From contig CAZPQA010000002.1 in the NCBI GenBank assembly GCA_964588535.1, forward strand, positions 41,621 through 105,620: a stretch of 64,000 nucleotides of DNA, in the 5' to 3' direction. This DNA is from NaphS2 sp964588535 (GTDB lineage: Bacteria; Desulfobacterota; DSM-4660; Desulfatiglandales; Desulfatiglandaceae). A program made the translations under genes and the position numbers. The notes beneath the pieces are model-generated. The model saw only the letters and a list, made by a program, of their open reading frames with translations. It had not been told where the DNA came from and searched no databases. Shown piece by piece: positions 26,986-36,141 of this stretch (position 1 is its first letter; every line of letters starts with the position of its first letter).

Positions 26986-28047
26986 ATGACCGGACCATCA
27001 ACAAAACAGCTTTCATTTCTGGATCGATTCCTGACACTGTGGATTTTTCTGGCCATGTTCATGGGTGTTGGAGGTGGATATTTTTATCCCGGCATTCGTG
27101 ATGTGATAGACCATTTCCAGGTTGGAACCACCAACATCCCCATTGCCATCGGCCTCATATTGATGATGTATCCCCCCCTTGCCAAGGTCAGGTATGAAGA
27201 GCTTGGGGAGGTATTCAAGAATTTCAAAATCCTGGCTCTTTCCCTGGTTCAGAACTGGGTCATCGGTCCGATCCTCATGTTTCTTCTGGCGGTTGCCTTT
27301 CTATCAGGCCATCATGAATACATGGTGGGACTCATCATGATCGGTCTTGCGCGCTGTATCGCCATGGTGATTGTGTGGAATGATCTGGCCTCCGGGGATA
27401 CCGAATATTGTGCAGGGCTTGTGGCTTTTAATTCCATATTTCAGGTCCTCTTTTTTTCCCTTTATGCCTACATTTTTATAACGGTGCTTCCCCAGTGGCT
27501 CGGACTGAAAGGTTCGGTGGTGAATGTATCCATCGGGGAAATCGCCGAAAGCGTTTTCATCTACCTGGGCATTCCTTTTATTGCCGGGATGCTTTCACGC
27601 CTCATCGGTCTCAAAACCAAAGGCAGGCAATGGTATGAGCAAAAATTCATTCCCCGAATCAGTCCCATCACGTTCATAGCACTGCTGTTTACCATTCTGG
27701 TCATGTTTTCTCTCAAAGGCGAATACATTGTGCAGCTCCCCCTGGATGTAATCCGGATCGCCGTGCCCCTTTGCATCTATTTTGTAATTATGTTTTTTGT
27801 TTCCTTTTTCCTTTCCATGAAAGTGGGGGCCACCTATGAACAGTCCGCCACATTGAGTTTCACGGCCGCCTCCAACAACTTTGAACTGGCCATTGCCGTT
27901 GCCGTAGCGGTTTTCGGCATCGATTCGGGACAGGCCTTCGCAGCAGTCATAGGCCCCCTGGTGGAAGTGCCGGTCCTGATCGGTCTGGTGAATGTCTCCC
28001 TGAGGCTCAAGCGCAGGTATTTCCCCCATGGGATTGTCAGGGCTTGA
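26986..28047 (+). CDS. acr3: Arsenite efflux permease, ACR3 family
   Basis: A 353-residue membrane protein with about ten helices. MIGLARCIAMVIVWNDLASGD contains the conserved ACR3 cysteine needed for As(III) transport, and TAASNNFELAIAV the conserved glutamate. It exports arsenite using the membrane potential. It is the last gene of the ars operon. Confidence 0.95.
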   Translation: MTGPSTKQLSFLDRFLTLWIFLAMFMGVGGGYFYPGIRDVIDHFQVGTTNIPIAIGLILMMYPPLAKVRYEELGEVFKNFKILALSLVQNWVIGPILMFLLAVAFLSGHHEYMVGLIMIGLARCIAMVIVWNDLASGDTEYCAGLVAFNSIFQVLFFSLYAYIFITVLPQWLGLKGSVVNVSIGEIAESVFIYLGIPFIAGMLSRLIGLKTKGRQWYEQKFIPRISPITFIALLFTILVMFSLKGEYIVQLPLDVIRIAVPLCIYFVIMFFVSFFLSMKVGATYEQSATLSFTAASNNFELAIAVAVAVFGIDSGQAFAAVIGPLVEVPVLIGLVNVSLRLKRRYFPHGIVRA

Positions 28048-28113
28048 GCAGGCTATGGAAAATTCAGGGAGAGACCACGTTTATTTTGTTTTAAAAAAAT
28101 AGGGTCTTGTCGT

Positions 28114-29662
28114 ATGGTTTCACTGGGCCTTTCGAAACTCCTCCAGCACCCCCGGCAGGGCTTCCACCAAATACAGCGGCAACGACAAAAGGTTAAAAGA
28201 AACCGGTATACTGCCCCCATCCATTCTGACCGAATGAGTGAGAGAGCGGATTTCCGGGAGATTCAGATCAAAGCGAACGCACAGGGGGGATTTTCTTCGT
28301 GCCGCAAACTGGTGCAGGCTTTTTAGGGTCCCGCTTTTTCCGGCTTTGACTTCAACGGGAACCACCAGATTGCCGCTGGATGTCACATAATCGGTTTCCG
28401 CATTGGCGGTCTTCTGTTCCCGAAGCCAGTATGTCAACTGCGGTGGCTCAAGGGGCAGAAGCAAATGCTGCCCCACAAACTGTTCCGCCAGCTTTCCTTC
28501 GTTGACAAGGTTGTCGCCATCCAGGGTATTGAGCGCAATCCAGTCCAGTCCGGTGAGGTAAGCGGCCAGTCCCACGTCCATGAAGATCAGCTTATACACA
28601 TTCTCGTTGATATCGGCAAAGAGCGGAACTCCAGAACAGTGGCTGTGAAAAACCCGATGGCATACCCGAGCCTTTACCAGCAGATCGATAGCCGCTTTGA
28701 CATTTCGGGACCTGTCTTCTCTGCTGATGTTGCTGTATTTAACCTTCTGCCCGATCATTCGGGGAATCTGTCTGAAAACCTTTTGCATCAGGGCCAGGTC
28801 CTTCTGTTTGGCGTACTTGGAAAAATCATCCTGGTAGGTTCCGGCGATGGACCGGTGCACCGCTGTCACTTCGGTAACAGCGTTCTCCTCAGCAAATGCA
28901 GCCACCGCTTCCGGCATTCCGCCTACAAACAGGAATTCCCGCTGACGTTTGAGCAGCTTCCGATGGGCTGTGACCGGTATGGCATTATTTATTCGGAAGT
29001 CGGATATAATGGAAACCAGCGCTGGTTCCACAGCCGCCAAAAACTCGCTGAAGGTCATGGGTCCCAGATGGTAGTATTCGATGCGGCCCACGGGCATTGA
29101 AAAATGGTGGCCGGCCAGAGCAAATTCAAGCAGGGATCCGGCGGATATCAGGGGGAGTTCAGGCATCTCTTCATGGAAGTATCGAAGGGCCTGTATGGCG
29201 TGAGGGGTCGCCTGAATTTCGTCTAAAAACAAGAAGGCGCCGGGGGATCGTATTTTCCGGCCCACCAAAGCATTCAGTTCCTGGATAATCAATCCCATAT
29301 CGAGGGTTTTGAAAATGTCGTCCAGATACAGGTTTTGCTCCAGATTGATTTCATTTAAGACCAGCCCTTCTGAAGCCGCAAAATGGCGGACCAGAGTGGA
29401 TTTCCCCACCTGGCGGGCGCCCCTCAGCACCAAAGGCTTTCGGTTCTTTTTTTGATACCATTTATTCAGGTGTTTTTCAGCGTATCGTTCAAGCATTGGT
29501 CAAAACAAACCCCTTTCTTGACCAAACATTTAGCAAAAAAGGTATTTATTGTCAACTGGTATCAGAGTATAAATCAGGCAAAGGGGTCAACAGCAGATGA
29601 CCCCCTGATTACAGAGGTGCAGGAAAGCGTACCTCATCATATTTCGAAAGAAAAGTCTTTGA
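28114..29662. repeat. Intact copy of duplicated segment, left part
   Basis: This DNA, covering the DUF4143 ATPase gene and its upstream flank, is about 97-98 % identical by eye to 50553-50930 and 50931-51240. The second copy lacks 28492-29332. The duplication also extends to parts of 32477-33170. Confidence 0.9.
28120..29496 (-). CDS. AAA_14 / DUF4143 family ATPase
   Basis: A 458-residue protein with Walker A RGARQVGKSTL (about residue 32), Walker B LFLDEIQ, the ISAGSLLEFAL block, and a C-terminal DUF4143 domain with a nuclease-like core (TDYVTSSGNLVVPVEVKAG). The C-terminal domain resembles PD-(D/E)XK enzymes (E-x-K). The family is very common in accessory regions of bacteria and archaea; function is unresolved. 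No strong ribosome binding site precedes the ATG. A nearly identical but broken copy is at 50559-51094, and a diverged C-terminal fragment at about 33240-33519. Confidence 0.88.
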   Translation of the reverse strand: MLERYAEKHLNKWYQKKNRKPLVLRGARQVGKSTLVRHFAASEGLVLNEINLEQNLYLDDIFKTLDMGLIIQELNALVGRKIRSPGAFLFLDEIQATPHAIQALRYFHEEMPELPLISAGSLLEFALAGHHFSMPVGRIEYYHLGPMTFSEFLAAVEPALVSIISDFRINNAIPVTAHRKLLKRQREFLFVGGMPEAVAAFAEENAVTEVTAVHRSIAGTYQDDFSKYAKQKDLALMQKVFRQIPRMIGQKVKYSNISREDRSRNVKAAIDLLVKARVCHRVFHSHCSGVPLFADINENVYKLIFMDVGLAAYLTGLDWIALNTLDGDNLVNEGKLAEQFVGQHLLLPLEPPQLTYWLREQKTANAETDYVTSSGNLVVPVEVKAGKSGTLKSLHQFAARRKSPLCVRFDLNLPEIRSLTHSVRMDGGSIPVSFNLLSLPLYLVEALPGVLEEFRKAQ

Positions 29663-29806
29663 CCGCTCCCTATACTGAAAGGCCGGTTTTCAACTTTGAA
29701 TTCCGGGGATACAATCCTAAGTTATTGGCAAATCAGATTTCATAATAGATGAAAGTCATCCGGTCACCGCCGTCCATTTGGCAGCGATTAATTCTTGATT
29801 GCGGCA
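29497..29806. other. Intergenic stretch with small inverted repeat
   Basis: No convincing gene. GGGGTCA and TGACCCC (29584-29605) form a 7-bp inverted repeat with an 8-nt loop. The segment up to 29660 is partly conserved in the second copy near 51.1-51.24 kb, where the inverted repeat is missing. Confidence 0.5.
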
Positions 29807-32026
29807 TTAAAAGCCGATAGCATTTCCCCCACTGTGGATTTTTTTGATCCTGGCTTCTTCCTCCAAGGCGCTCACAAGGGCCTGGTGTTTCAATCCTTTT
29901 GAAGGGTAAAAGGAATATCGATCCCTAACGGTTTTGAAATCACCGGGGGATAGATCCGTAATCTCGATCAAGCGGCTCTTGTTTTTCTTGTCCAACGGCG
30001 ACTTGATCATGGACGAGAGAATTTTCCCGTAAAAAACGACATTCCCTCCGGAGGTGAGAAAATCAAAACTTACCTTGTGGTTGAACCTCCGAATGGAAGC
30101 AGCATCCAAATCCTTCATGCGGTTGGAGGTGCAGATCAGAATCCCCCTGAAACGCTCCATGCTGGTGAGAAATTCATTGGTGAGACTGATCTCCCAGGAG
30201 CGCTGCGCCCGATCCCGATTGAAAAGCAGGGATTCCGCTTCATCCATGATCAGGATGGCTTCCTCTCGTTCCGCCTCTTCAAAAGCGTCCCGGATGTTCT
30301 TTTCACTTTCTCCCACATACATGCTTTGAATGTCGCTGACACGCCTGCAGATGATCTCCCGGTCCAGGCGCTCTCCAATATAGCGGGCCAGTTCGCTTTT
30401 TCCGCAGCCGGGGGGACCGCAAAAAAGGAGATTCATGTTCACCATTTCATCCTGCTGTGAATTCCTGAGATAGGCGTCAAATTTTTCTAATTGCGCCATC
30501 ACCGCATCGATGTCCCCCTTGATATTCAAACCATCCAGGGAATAGCTTTTATCAATCCGATCTCGATCAACCTTTTTTTCACCACCATTTTTCAATGTTT
30601 CATGGGCCTCCAGGGACAGCTTCACACTTCTTATGAATGTCTCTTTTGTTTTGAGACCCATCTCTTTAGCCTTTTTGACCGCCAGATCCGCTGCCCCTGC
30701 ACTAACCCGATAAGTTCCTGCAAGGTTTTCAATTTCCGACAGGTTCAGAAAGCGTTTGGCCTTGTTCTTTTTCAGGATGTTCTCCCAGAGTTGAATGCGT
30801 TGACGTTTGTTAAAGGGCCTGAAATGGAGACTGTATGAAAACCGCCGAAGCACCGATGGTTCGATATCCTCGATCTGGTTCGTGATCCAGATCATCCTGA
30901 GTCCGGGTGTTTCCAGGAGTTCGTTCATCCATCCTTTATCCTGGGTTTCCCCCCGCATGAACCACGAAAAACGGGTGTTCAAAAGGTTGTCCGCTTCATC
31001 CACTACGATCAGCGACCCCGATCCCGAATTGGTCATATTGATACAAGCCAGGATCGCCGCCCGTCTGTTACGGGTGGTGTTAGCCTCTCCCCGAACAATC
31101 CCGTAAGGAGAAAGGCCCGTTTCCCGGGCAACCCCTGCCGCAAAACTGGTCTTCCCTGTTCCCGGCGGGCCGTAAAGAAGAATATGGGTCGATGATTTCG
31201 GTTTTTCACGAAGGAGGGCCAGGGTGTGAGCGATTTTCTTTTCTCCCACAAAATGATGGGCCAAGGGAATACTCTTATGATTCAGGCGAACAAAGAAGTT
31301 TTTAGATATAAGCTGGGAGGAGGGGTTTTCAAAAAGAGGACAAAAATCATCCTCCAGACGGAAATCATACCTGTCAATTTCAAAAAGGCCGATTCTTTCC
31401 AGCTTGCCCGTAAGGATATCATTCAAAGCGCTTTTGCTGATGTTCAGGAGATTGCAGAGATATCGCCTGCCACTGAATTTCTGGCATTCCAGATGGTTGA
31501 CAAAATAGGCCTCTACGGGGTCATAGTTGGATACAATGAAAAGGAATCTACAGAATTGACATTCCTGTTCCGTCAAGCCAAACATTTCCCGGATGACATC
31601 CAGGTTCTTTTCCAGGTCCGATTTACCCCTGTACCGAAGTTCCTCAATTTTCAGGGTCAACAGGCGTTGCACCTCGCGAATCATTTCGCGGTGGAACCTG
31701 GGGGCCATCTTTGAAATGATCCGCCAAAGATCCCGTCCGTAATCGCTATGATCAAACAGAGATTCAGAAAGGCTTTCCTCAATCTCTTCCCGGTCTTCAT
31801 CTTCGAACTGGTTTTCAAGGAATTTGCCCAAACCTTCACGGTTTTGTCCCAGGTTCCAGCAAATCAGCTCCAGAGCTTCCTCATCCAGAACCGGATAGCG
31901 GTCAAGGTGCCCAATCAGGATAGCCGCCGTATGGCTCAAAACAAACCGTTCATTTTTGTCAGGCATCTGATTTTGACTTCCCCCTATGTTTTTCCGTCGC
32001 CTTCTTCGTCTTAATGTCATCGGCAT
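29807..32026 (-). CDS. Tandem-AAA ATPase of the WYL-linked module 1
   Basis: About 739 residues from the ATG at 32026, which has AAAGGAGGA before it. The first 275 residues are helical and unrecognised. AAA domain 1 has Walker A YGPPGTGKT (K292) and Walker B LIVVDEADNLL. AAA domain 2 has CGPPGCGKSE (K543), a pore-loop-like MYVGESEKN and Walker B LIMDEAESLLF, with sensor-type TSNR. The second domain looks like classical AAA unfoldases. No protease or nuclease domain is visible. It is divergent from a WYL regulator across 162 nt. Role unknown; a remodelling ATPase in stress or phage defence is an inference from context. Confidence 0.8.
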   Translation of the reverse strand: MPMTLRRRRRRKNIGGSQNQMPDKNERFVLSHTAAILIGHLDRYPVLDEEALELICWNLGQNREGLGKFLENQFEDEDREEIEESLSESLFDHSDYGRDLWRIISKMAPRFHREMIREVQRLLTLKIEELRYRGKSDLEKNLDVIREMFGLTEQECQFCRFLFIVSNYDPVEAYFVNHLECQKFSGRRYLCNLLNISKSALNDILTGKLERIGLFEIDRYDFRLEDDFCPLFENPSSQLISKNFFVRLNHKSIPLAHHFVGEKKIAHTLALLREKPKSSTHILLYGPPGTGKTSFAAGVARETGLSPYGIVRGEANTTRNRRAAILACINMTNSGSGSLIVVDEADNLLNTRFSWFMRGETQDKGWMNELLETPGLRMIWITNQIEDIEPSVLRRFSYSLHFRPFNKRQRIQLWENILKKNKAKRFLNLSEIENLAGTYRVSAGAADLAVKKAKEMGLKTKETFIRSVKLSLEAHETLKNGGEKKVDRDRIDKSYSLDGLNIKGDIDAVMAQLEKFDAYLRNSQQDEMVNMNLLFCGPPGCGKSELARYIGERLDREIICRRVSDIQSMYVGESEKNIRDAFEEAEREEAILIMDEAESLLFNRDRAQRSWEISLTNEFLTSMERFRGILICTSNRMKDLDAASIRRFNHKVSFDFLTSGGNVVFYGKILSSMIKSPLDKKNKSRLIEITDLSPGDFKTVRDRYSFYPSKGLKHQALVSALEEEARIKKIHSGGNAIGF

Positions 32027-32127
32027 ATTCAATCCTCCTTTTTTGTGCTTGTTGAAGGGAGTATGCCATGTTAATGTTCCATAGTACGGAATGAAGAGTT
32101 GTTATTCTTGATAAATTCGACAGGGGC

Positions 32128-32156
32128 TTGAAATATTTTTGAGGCCCGTCGATACT
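32128..32156 (+). promoter_or_regulatory. Promoter for WYL regulator 1
   Basis: TTGAAA (32128-32133), 17-nt spacer, GATACT (32151-32156), 32 nt before the ATG at 32189, in the divergent region shared with the AAA gene. Confidence 0.5.
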
Positions 32157-32188
32157 GTGGAACTCCGTGGCTTTTAAAAAGGTGATTC

Positions 32189-33196
32189 ATGCCCAGAAAA
32201 AGCAGTGATAAAACCTATGGTGAAAAGCTGATCAGCCTGTTTGCGCGACTTCTGTTTACCAGAGAACCTCATTCTCTGTCAGACCTGGCCCGCATGCTGG
32301 ATTGCTCCAAGCAGACAGTGCTGAGACTTATCGAGGATATTGAAAGGTCCTACAAGGTCCACATCGAATGGTCCATGGAGGGTCGAAGGCGGTTTTTTCG
32401 CCTGAAAACGCTTGGGCAGCAACCGCCCACGCTGAACCTGACGGCCACGGAACTTCATGCGCTCTATATGTGTAGATCTTTTGCCGAACACCTCCTGGGC
32501 CGCCGGTTCCTGGAGGAAGCGACCCGGGCGTTGGAAAAAGGTCGTGCACTCCTGCCACGAGAGGCGAGTTTTTCTTCCCGCCACTTTGCCTCTTTCAGGC
32601 CGGGAACCATTGATTACACGCCCCAGCAGGAATCCATTCGAACACTTCTGGAGGCCATGGAGAAAAGCCGGGTCTGCAAAATTTCCTACCGGGCCATCCT
32701 GGCGAAGAAATCCAAAACCTTCTACATTAAGCCGTACCGGCTCTTCTCACACCAGGATACGGTTTACCTGCACGCCGGTCTGGCCAGAAAACCTGGGGCT
32801 TTGTACAAGGAGCCCACGTTTGATCCGCTCCTGGCGGTTCACCGGATTCAAAAGGCGGAGTTGGACGAACGGTTTTTCAAGTTTCCGGAAGATTATGATT
32901 TTGAAAAAATCTTCAACCGAAACTTTGGTGTGATCAAAGAGGAAGCCTTTGAGGTAAAGGTGGAATTTGTCGGATTTTCCGCAGGGTTTGTAGCGGAGCG
33001 TATCTGGAGTCCCGACCAGCAAATTGAGCAACTACCAGACGGAAAGATCCATCTCTCCTTCAGCGCCTCCTCCGAGCCCGAGTTGATGGCGTGGCTCCTT
33101 TCTTTCGGAGATGAGGCCAGGCTGCTGGGGCCAAACTGGATGGTGGAGAAGGTGAAAGGACAGGTAGCGCGGATAGAAGAAAATTATAGGTTTTAA
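32189..33196 (+). CDS. WYL-domain transcriptional regulator 1
   Basis: A 335-residue protein with an N-terminal HTH_11-type helix-turn-helix (SLSDLARMLDCSKQTVLRLIEDIE) and a WYL domain (ISYRAI..KTFYIKPYRLFSHQDTVYLHAG, then AVHRIQKAEL), ending with a WCX domain (LMAWLLSFGDEARLLGP). WYL regulators often control defence genes. It is divergent from the tandem AAA gene and probably regulates it. A copy reduced by internal deletion sits at 51241-51540. Confidence 0.9.
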   Translation: MPRKSSDKTYGEKLISLFARLLFTREPHSLSDLARMLDCSKQTVLRLIEDIERSYKVHIEWSMEGRRRFFRLKTLGQQPPTLNLTATELHALYMCRSFAEHLLGRRFLEEATRALEKGRALLPREASFSSRHFASFRPGTIDYTPQQESIRTLLEAMEKSRVCKISYRAILAKKSKTFYIKPYRLFSHQDTVYLHAGLARKPGALYKEPTFDPLLAVHRIQKAELDERFFKFPEDYDFEKIFNRNFGVIKEEAFEVKVEFVGFSAGFVAERIWSPDQQIEQLPDGKIHLSFSASSEPELMAWLLSFGDEARLLGPNWMVEKVKGQVARIEENYRF

Positions 33197-33239
33197 ACCA
33201 GTGATTTTTGGGACACGGATCTCCGCCAAGGAGGGCTCA

Positions 33240-33519
33240 TTGGAAAAACTTAAAACTGCGGTTTGCAGCTCTGGAAGAGGTAGATTTCTTGATTACCACA
33301 AGCGGTAGACCCCAGTTCATGGTTGAGAGCAAATTATCAGATTCAAACGTAAGCCCCCATCTGATAAAATTTCAGCGTGTCCTGAAAATGCCCGCTATCC
33401 AGCTTGTCAATAAACCAAACATCGCAAGAAAAATTAAAAACGGATCGAATTCGGTCCTCATTATTAGTGCCGCCGACTGGCTCTGCTGTTTAAACTGCCT
33501 GGAAATGCAAATCAGATAA
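33240..33519 (+). pseudogene. C-terminal fragment of a DUF4143 ATPase
   Basis: The plus-strand frame encodes LRFAALEEVDFLITTSGRPQFMVESKLSD and NVSPHLIKFQRVL, typical of the nuclease-like C-terminal end of AAA_14/DUF4143 proteins. The ATPase part is absent, and no start with ribosome binding site is present. It differs from the intact gene at 28.1 kb, so it is a separate, older remnant. Confidence 0.7.
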
Positions 33520-33571
33520 AGGATAGATTGTGTGAGGGCAGCGAACCGCGATCTATCCTTATTCGTTGGGC
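33519..33571 (+). repeat. Inverted repeat with attC-like end
   Basis: AAGGATAGAT (33519-33528) and ATCTATCCTT (33551-33560) form a perfect 10-bp inverted repeat. Four bases later is GTTGGGC (33565-33571), matching the integron core GTTRRRY. The partner RYYYAAC is not recognisable, so an attC site is only a possibility. Confidence 0.4.
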
Positions 33572-33579
33572 GTTTTTAT

Positions 33580-34569
33580 CTATACCAATTTCTGATCTAA
33601 TTTTCCTAGTGTTAGCTTTGATTTTTCGTGTATCCAATATTGTCCTGGAACCCAAAAGCTTGTTGGCCAACCAAATGCAAAGTAAATTATTCCTGTTGCG
33701 TGAGTTATCAATACACTATTCCCCTCTTGTATAGATTGGATAACGCTATCAATCCATTTTGCTGGATATTTGAATTCTGAATGGGCAACTCTTATTTGCC
33801 TTTCTTTTTTGAGGATTTTGTTGGCACTTGCTTTCTCAAAGATAATTTTCTTTGATTTAAAACTAGCTGCTGTAAGATCAGGTTTAGCAATGAATTTGAC
33901 ACTCTTATTTGGAACGGTAAGTGTTATTTTATCTGTTTCGGCAATTAAATTATTATCAATGAGGTCCGACCAGCCAAATTGTGCTCTTTTTGCCCTTTTT
34001 ATAACATCTCCCACCTGATCCTCAACAATTACATAATAGTCTTGCCCTATTTCCGCCCTGAAACGAGTAAGCCTTATTCCTTGGAAGTTCATTCCCTTTG
34101 CCTTAATTATAGCTTTTACGTCGAATTCGGGCCCGACTAGAACTCCTTGCGGTTTGCTTATCATTTTATTGACATTGGAACTATCAACTCCTACTAATTG
34201 CAAATCTAATATCCAATCCTTTATCATCTTACTCGCACTTTCTTTTTTACCCCAACCTTTCAAATAGTCGTGTAACTGAGTAACTGCCGTCTCATCAATT
34301 CTGTTCGCCTTTAATTCAAATATGCATAGTTCATAACCATTATCGTTTTTGATTATACCTGCCAGATCAATTCGTCCACTCCCTCCCTCGCCCTTTTTCG
34401 TATGAATTTGCTGACGAATTAAAGTGGGAATTGCAAAATCTGCATCTGGATCCCAACAACCTACAATTGCAGGATTATTCATAAGAAATGATTCCATATC
34501 ATATTCTGACCTAAATGATTCTAATGTTCCAATCTTTTCAGTCCTCACTCTCCAAATTTGTGATTCCAT
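33580..34569 (-). CDS. Predicted PD-(D/E)XK-type nuclease, hypothetical
   Basis: A 329-residue soluble protein. From about residue 65 GRIDLAGIIKNDNGYELCIFELKANR shows the D...E-x-K pattern of restriction-like nucleases, here of the kind seen in NucS/DUF91-like proteins. The C-terminal half (WIDSVIQSIQEGNSVLITHATGIIYFAFGWP) is unrecognised. The gene is clearly more AT-rich than core genes, a sign of transfer. Its upstream region of about 295 nt has no other gene. Confidence 0.6.
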   Translation of the reverse strand: MESQIWRVRTEKIGTLESFRSEYDMESFLMNNPAIVGCWDPDADFAIPTLIRQQIHTKKGEGGSGRIDLAGIIKNDNGYELCIFELKANRIDETAVTQLHDYLKGWGKKESASKMIKDWILDLQLVGVDSSNVNKMISKPQGVLVGPEFDVKAIIKAKGMNFQGIRLTRFRAEIGQDYYVIVEDQVGDVIKRAKRAQFGWSDLIDNNLIAETDKITLTVPNKSVKFIAKPDLTAASFKSKKIIFEKASANKILKKERQIRVAHSEFKYPAKWIDSVIQSIQEGNSVLITHATGIIYFAFGWPTSFWVPGQYWIHEKSKLTLGKLDQKLV

Positions 34570-34833
34570 ATAACCCTCCCGTTAAAATTTTTGCTCGGTC
34601 ACAGCATGATATTAGCCGACACTCTTTAAACACTCCGCAATATTATAAAAAACTGTCCATGGGTAGTATATATTATTTCACCAAATATTCATCATTAATA
34701 AAACATAGTGGAATTACCAGTCCGCGTTAATACTGTGGTTGTTATGCATTCGCCTTTTTTGTTTTGGAGTATGAACGATGTTCAGCAATCCGTCGATAGA
34801 AATATCCTCATCTATTAGGGGCCAGTGGGAAGT

Positions 34834-34884
34834 GGGGTCAGCCCTTGACATAGAACATGACGTCCTATGTCAAGGGCTGACCCC
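34834..34884. repeat. Long perfect palindrome (20-bp arms, 11-nt loop)
   Basis: Arms 34834-34853 and 34865-34884 are exact reverse complements, starting GGGGTCAGCCCTTGACATAG. A half-site sharing 16 bases (GTCAAGGGCTGACCCC) recurs at 52219-52234. This resembles REP-type interspersed palindromes. It could also act as a terminator for the gene ending at 34865, with which its right arm overlaps. Confidence 0.85.
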
Positions 34885-35830
34885 GTTTACTCGCGTTTTC
34901 ACATAGAAATATCCACAATCGCATTTTCAATGGTGTTGTTAATGCCCAAATGTTATTTTGTACCCAATGAAATATTTCATTGTGAGCAATAGGCACAATG
35001 CCTTCAATTGCAGAACCTGGATAAGGGCTTTGATTTGTTGAAAAAAGAAAAATGACTTTTTGCTGGTCTGTGTACGATACATAATCAGAAGGGGATAGCG
35101 GGTTGGGATGTTTGCCTGACTTTACTTGGACTTGGCAGGTTTCATGATTTTGGTTGAGCATTGAAAACTCAAAAACAGGCTTACTCCTGAAACATGTTGA
35201 CTTGATAAGGACCCAACCGTGCGATTGTAAATACGCAGATACAATATCTTCTACATCATCTGGTGACATTAATGAGAACATATCAATTATTTGCATTTGG
35301 TATATTTCTTTTTTGAGTTTTGAGTCATCTATTGCTGGTTGCCATCTTGAATTCTTTGATAAATTCCTGAAAAGAATTTCATGAAAATCTGTTTCTTTTT
35401 CAGTGACCCTTATTCTTTGTACCATTCTTCGAGCAATTGTTCCCCGCTGGATAGAACCAGAAACATAAATTTCTGGAACAATAATCCATTTTGCTTTTCT
35501 TGCGTGCCCTAAGTCTAATTCTATAAAATCCTTATCGATTGCATTGCCAAACAGAATTTCATCAGCAGCTTTACATAGGTAATAATTTCCATCTTGATGG
35601 AGCCAAATATGATCACCCTTTTTAACATCTTCAAGCAAATACTTTATTTGATATGGCCATTTATCATATTCGGCTTTTACCAATCTTTTAGCGTCATCAA
35701 TACTGGTAGCTTGCTTTTGTTTATAAGCTCCCGCCCAACCAACTCCAAGCAACGATTTTTCCTTACAGAGTTGAAAAGGGTCATAACCATCAACATTGTC
35801 AGGTTTAATGGTCAATTTCCATGTTCTCAT
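34865..35830 (-). CDS. Hypothetical protein with EVE-like N-terminus and Mrr-like C-terminal region
   Basis: A 321-residue protein. The first 140 residues (LLGVGWAG, EDVKKGDHIWLHQDGNYYLCKAADE) resemble EVE/YTH-like modified-base reader domains. About residues 195-260 (DVEDIVSAYLQSHGWVLIKST, then FEFSMLNQN and CQVQVKSGK) have a Mrr-like restriction-endonuclease pattern. This would suit a modification-dependent nuclease, an inference. AT-rich like its neighbour. The last codons lie in the palindrome at 34834-34884. Confidence 0.5.
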   Translation of the reverse strand: MRTWKLTIKPDNVDGYDPFQLCKEKSLLGVGWAGAYKQKQATSIDDAKRLVKAEYDKWPYQIKYLLEDVKKGDHIWLHQDGNYYLCKAADEILFGNAIDKDFIELDLGHARKAKWIIVPEIYVSGSIQRGTIARRMVQRIRVTEKETDFHEILFRNLSKNSRWQPAIDDSKLKKEIYQMQIIDMFSLMSPDDVEDIVSAYLQSHGWVLIKSTCFRSKPVFEFSMLNQNHETCQVQVKSGKHPNPLSPSDYVSYTDQQKVIFLFSTNQSPYPGSAIEGIVPIAHNEIFHWVQNNIWALTTPLKMRLWIFLCENASKRGQPLT

Positions 35831-36141
35831 TTTAATCTCTCCGTCTTGGGTTAGCAGTCCGAATAGGCGGAAAAGTTTCCATCAATTGCATCTATAGCAT
35901 GGAAAACTTTGTACTGACTTTTCCAGCTATTGGTAATAGCTTGGGAAACTCGAAAAAATTCCAAGCGGATCCCCGGCTTCATCTCATAGTTCAGGTTCGA
36001 CCGCTTCTACCCTATCACCATTATGCTATGGCACGGGACAACCTATTGCGATTTGATCATGCGCTATATATCCGGTACGATGGGGTAATGTACATCCCTG
36101 GAAAATGTGCAAAAACGAGATTGAATTTCCTAGATAAACAA
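35831..36141. other. Intergenic region with small hairpins
   Basis: No supported gene. Two hairpin-forming stretches are visible: AAGTTTCCAT...ATGGAAAACTT at about 35873-35910 and AGCTATTGGTAATAGCT at about 35926-35942. Promoter for the 35830 gene is expected here. Confidence 0.4.
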
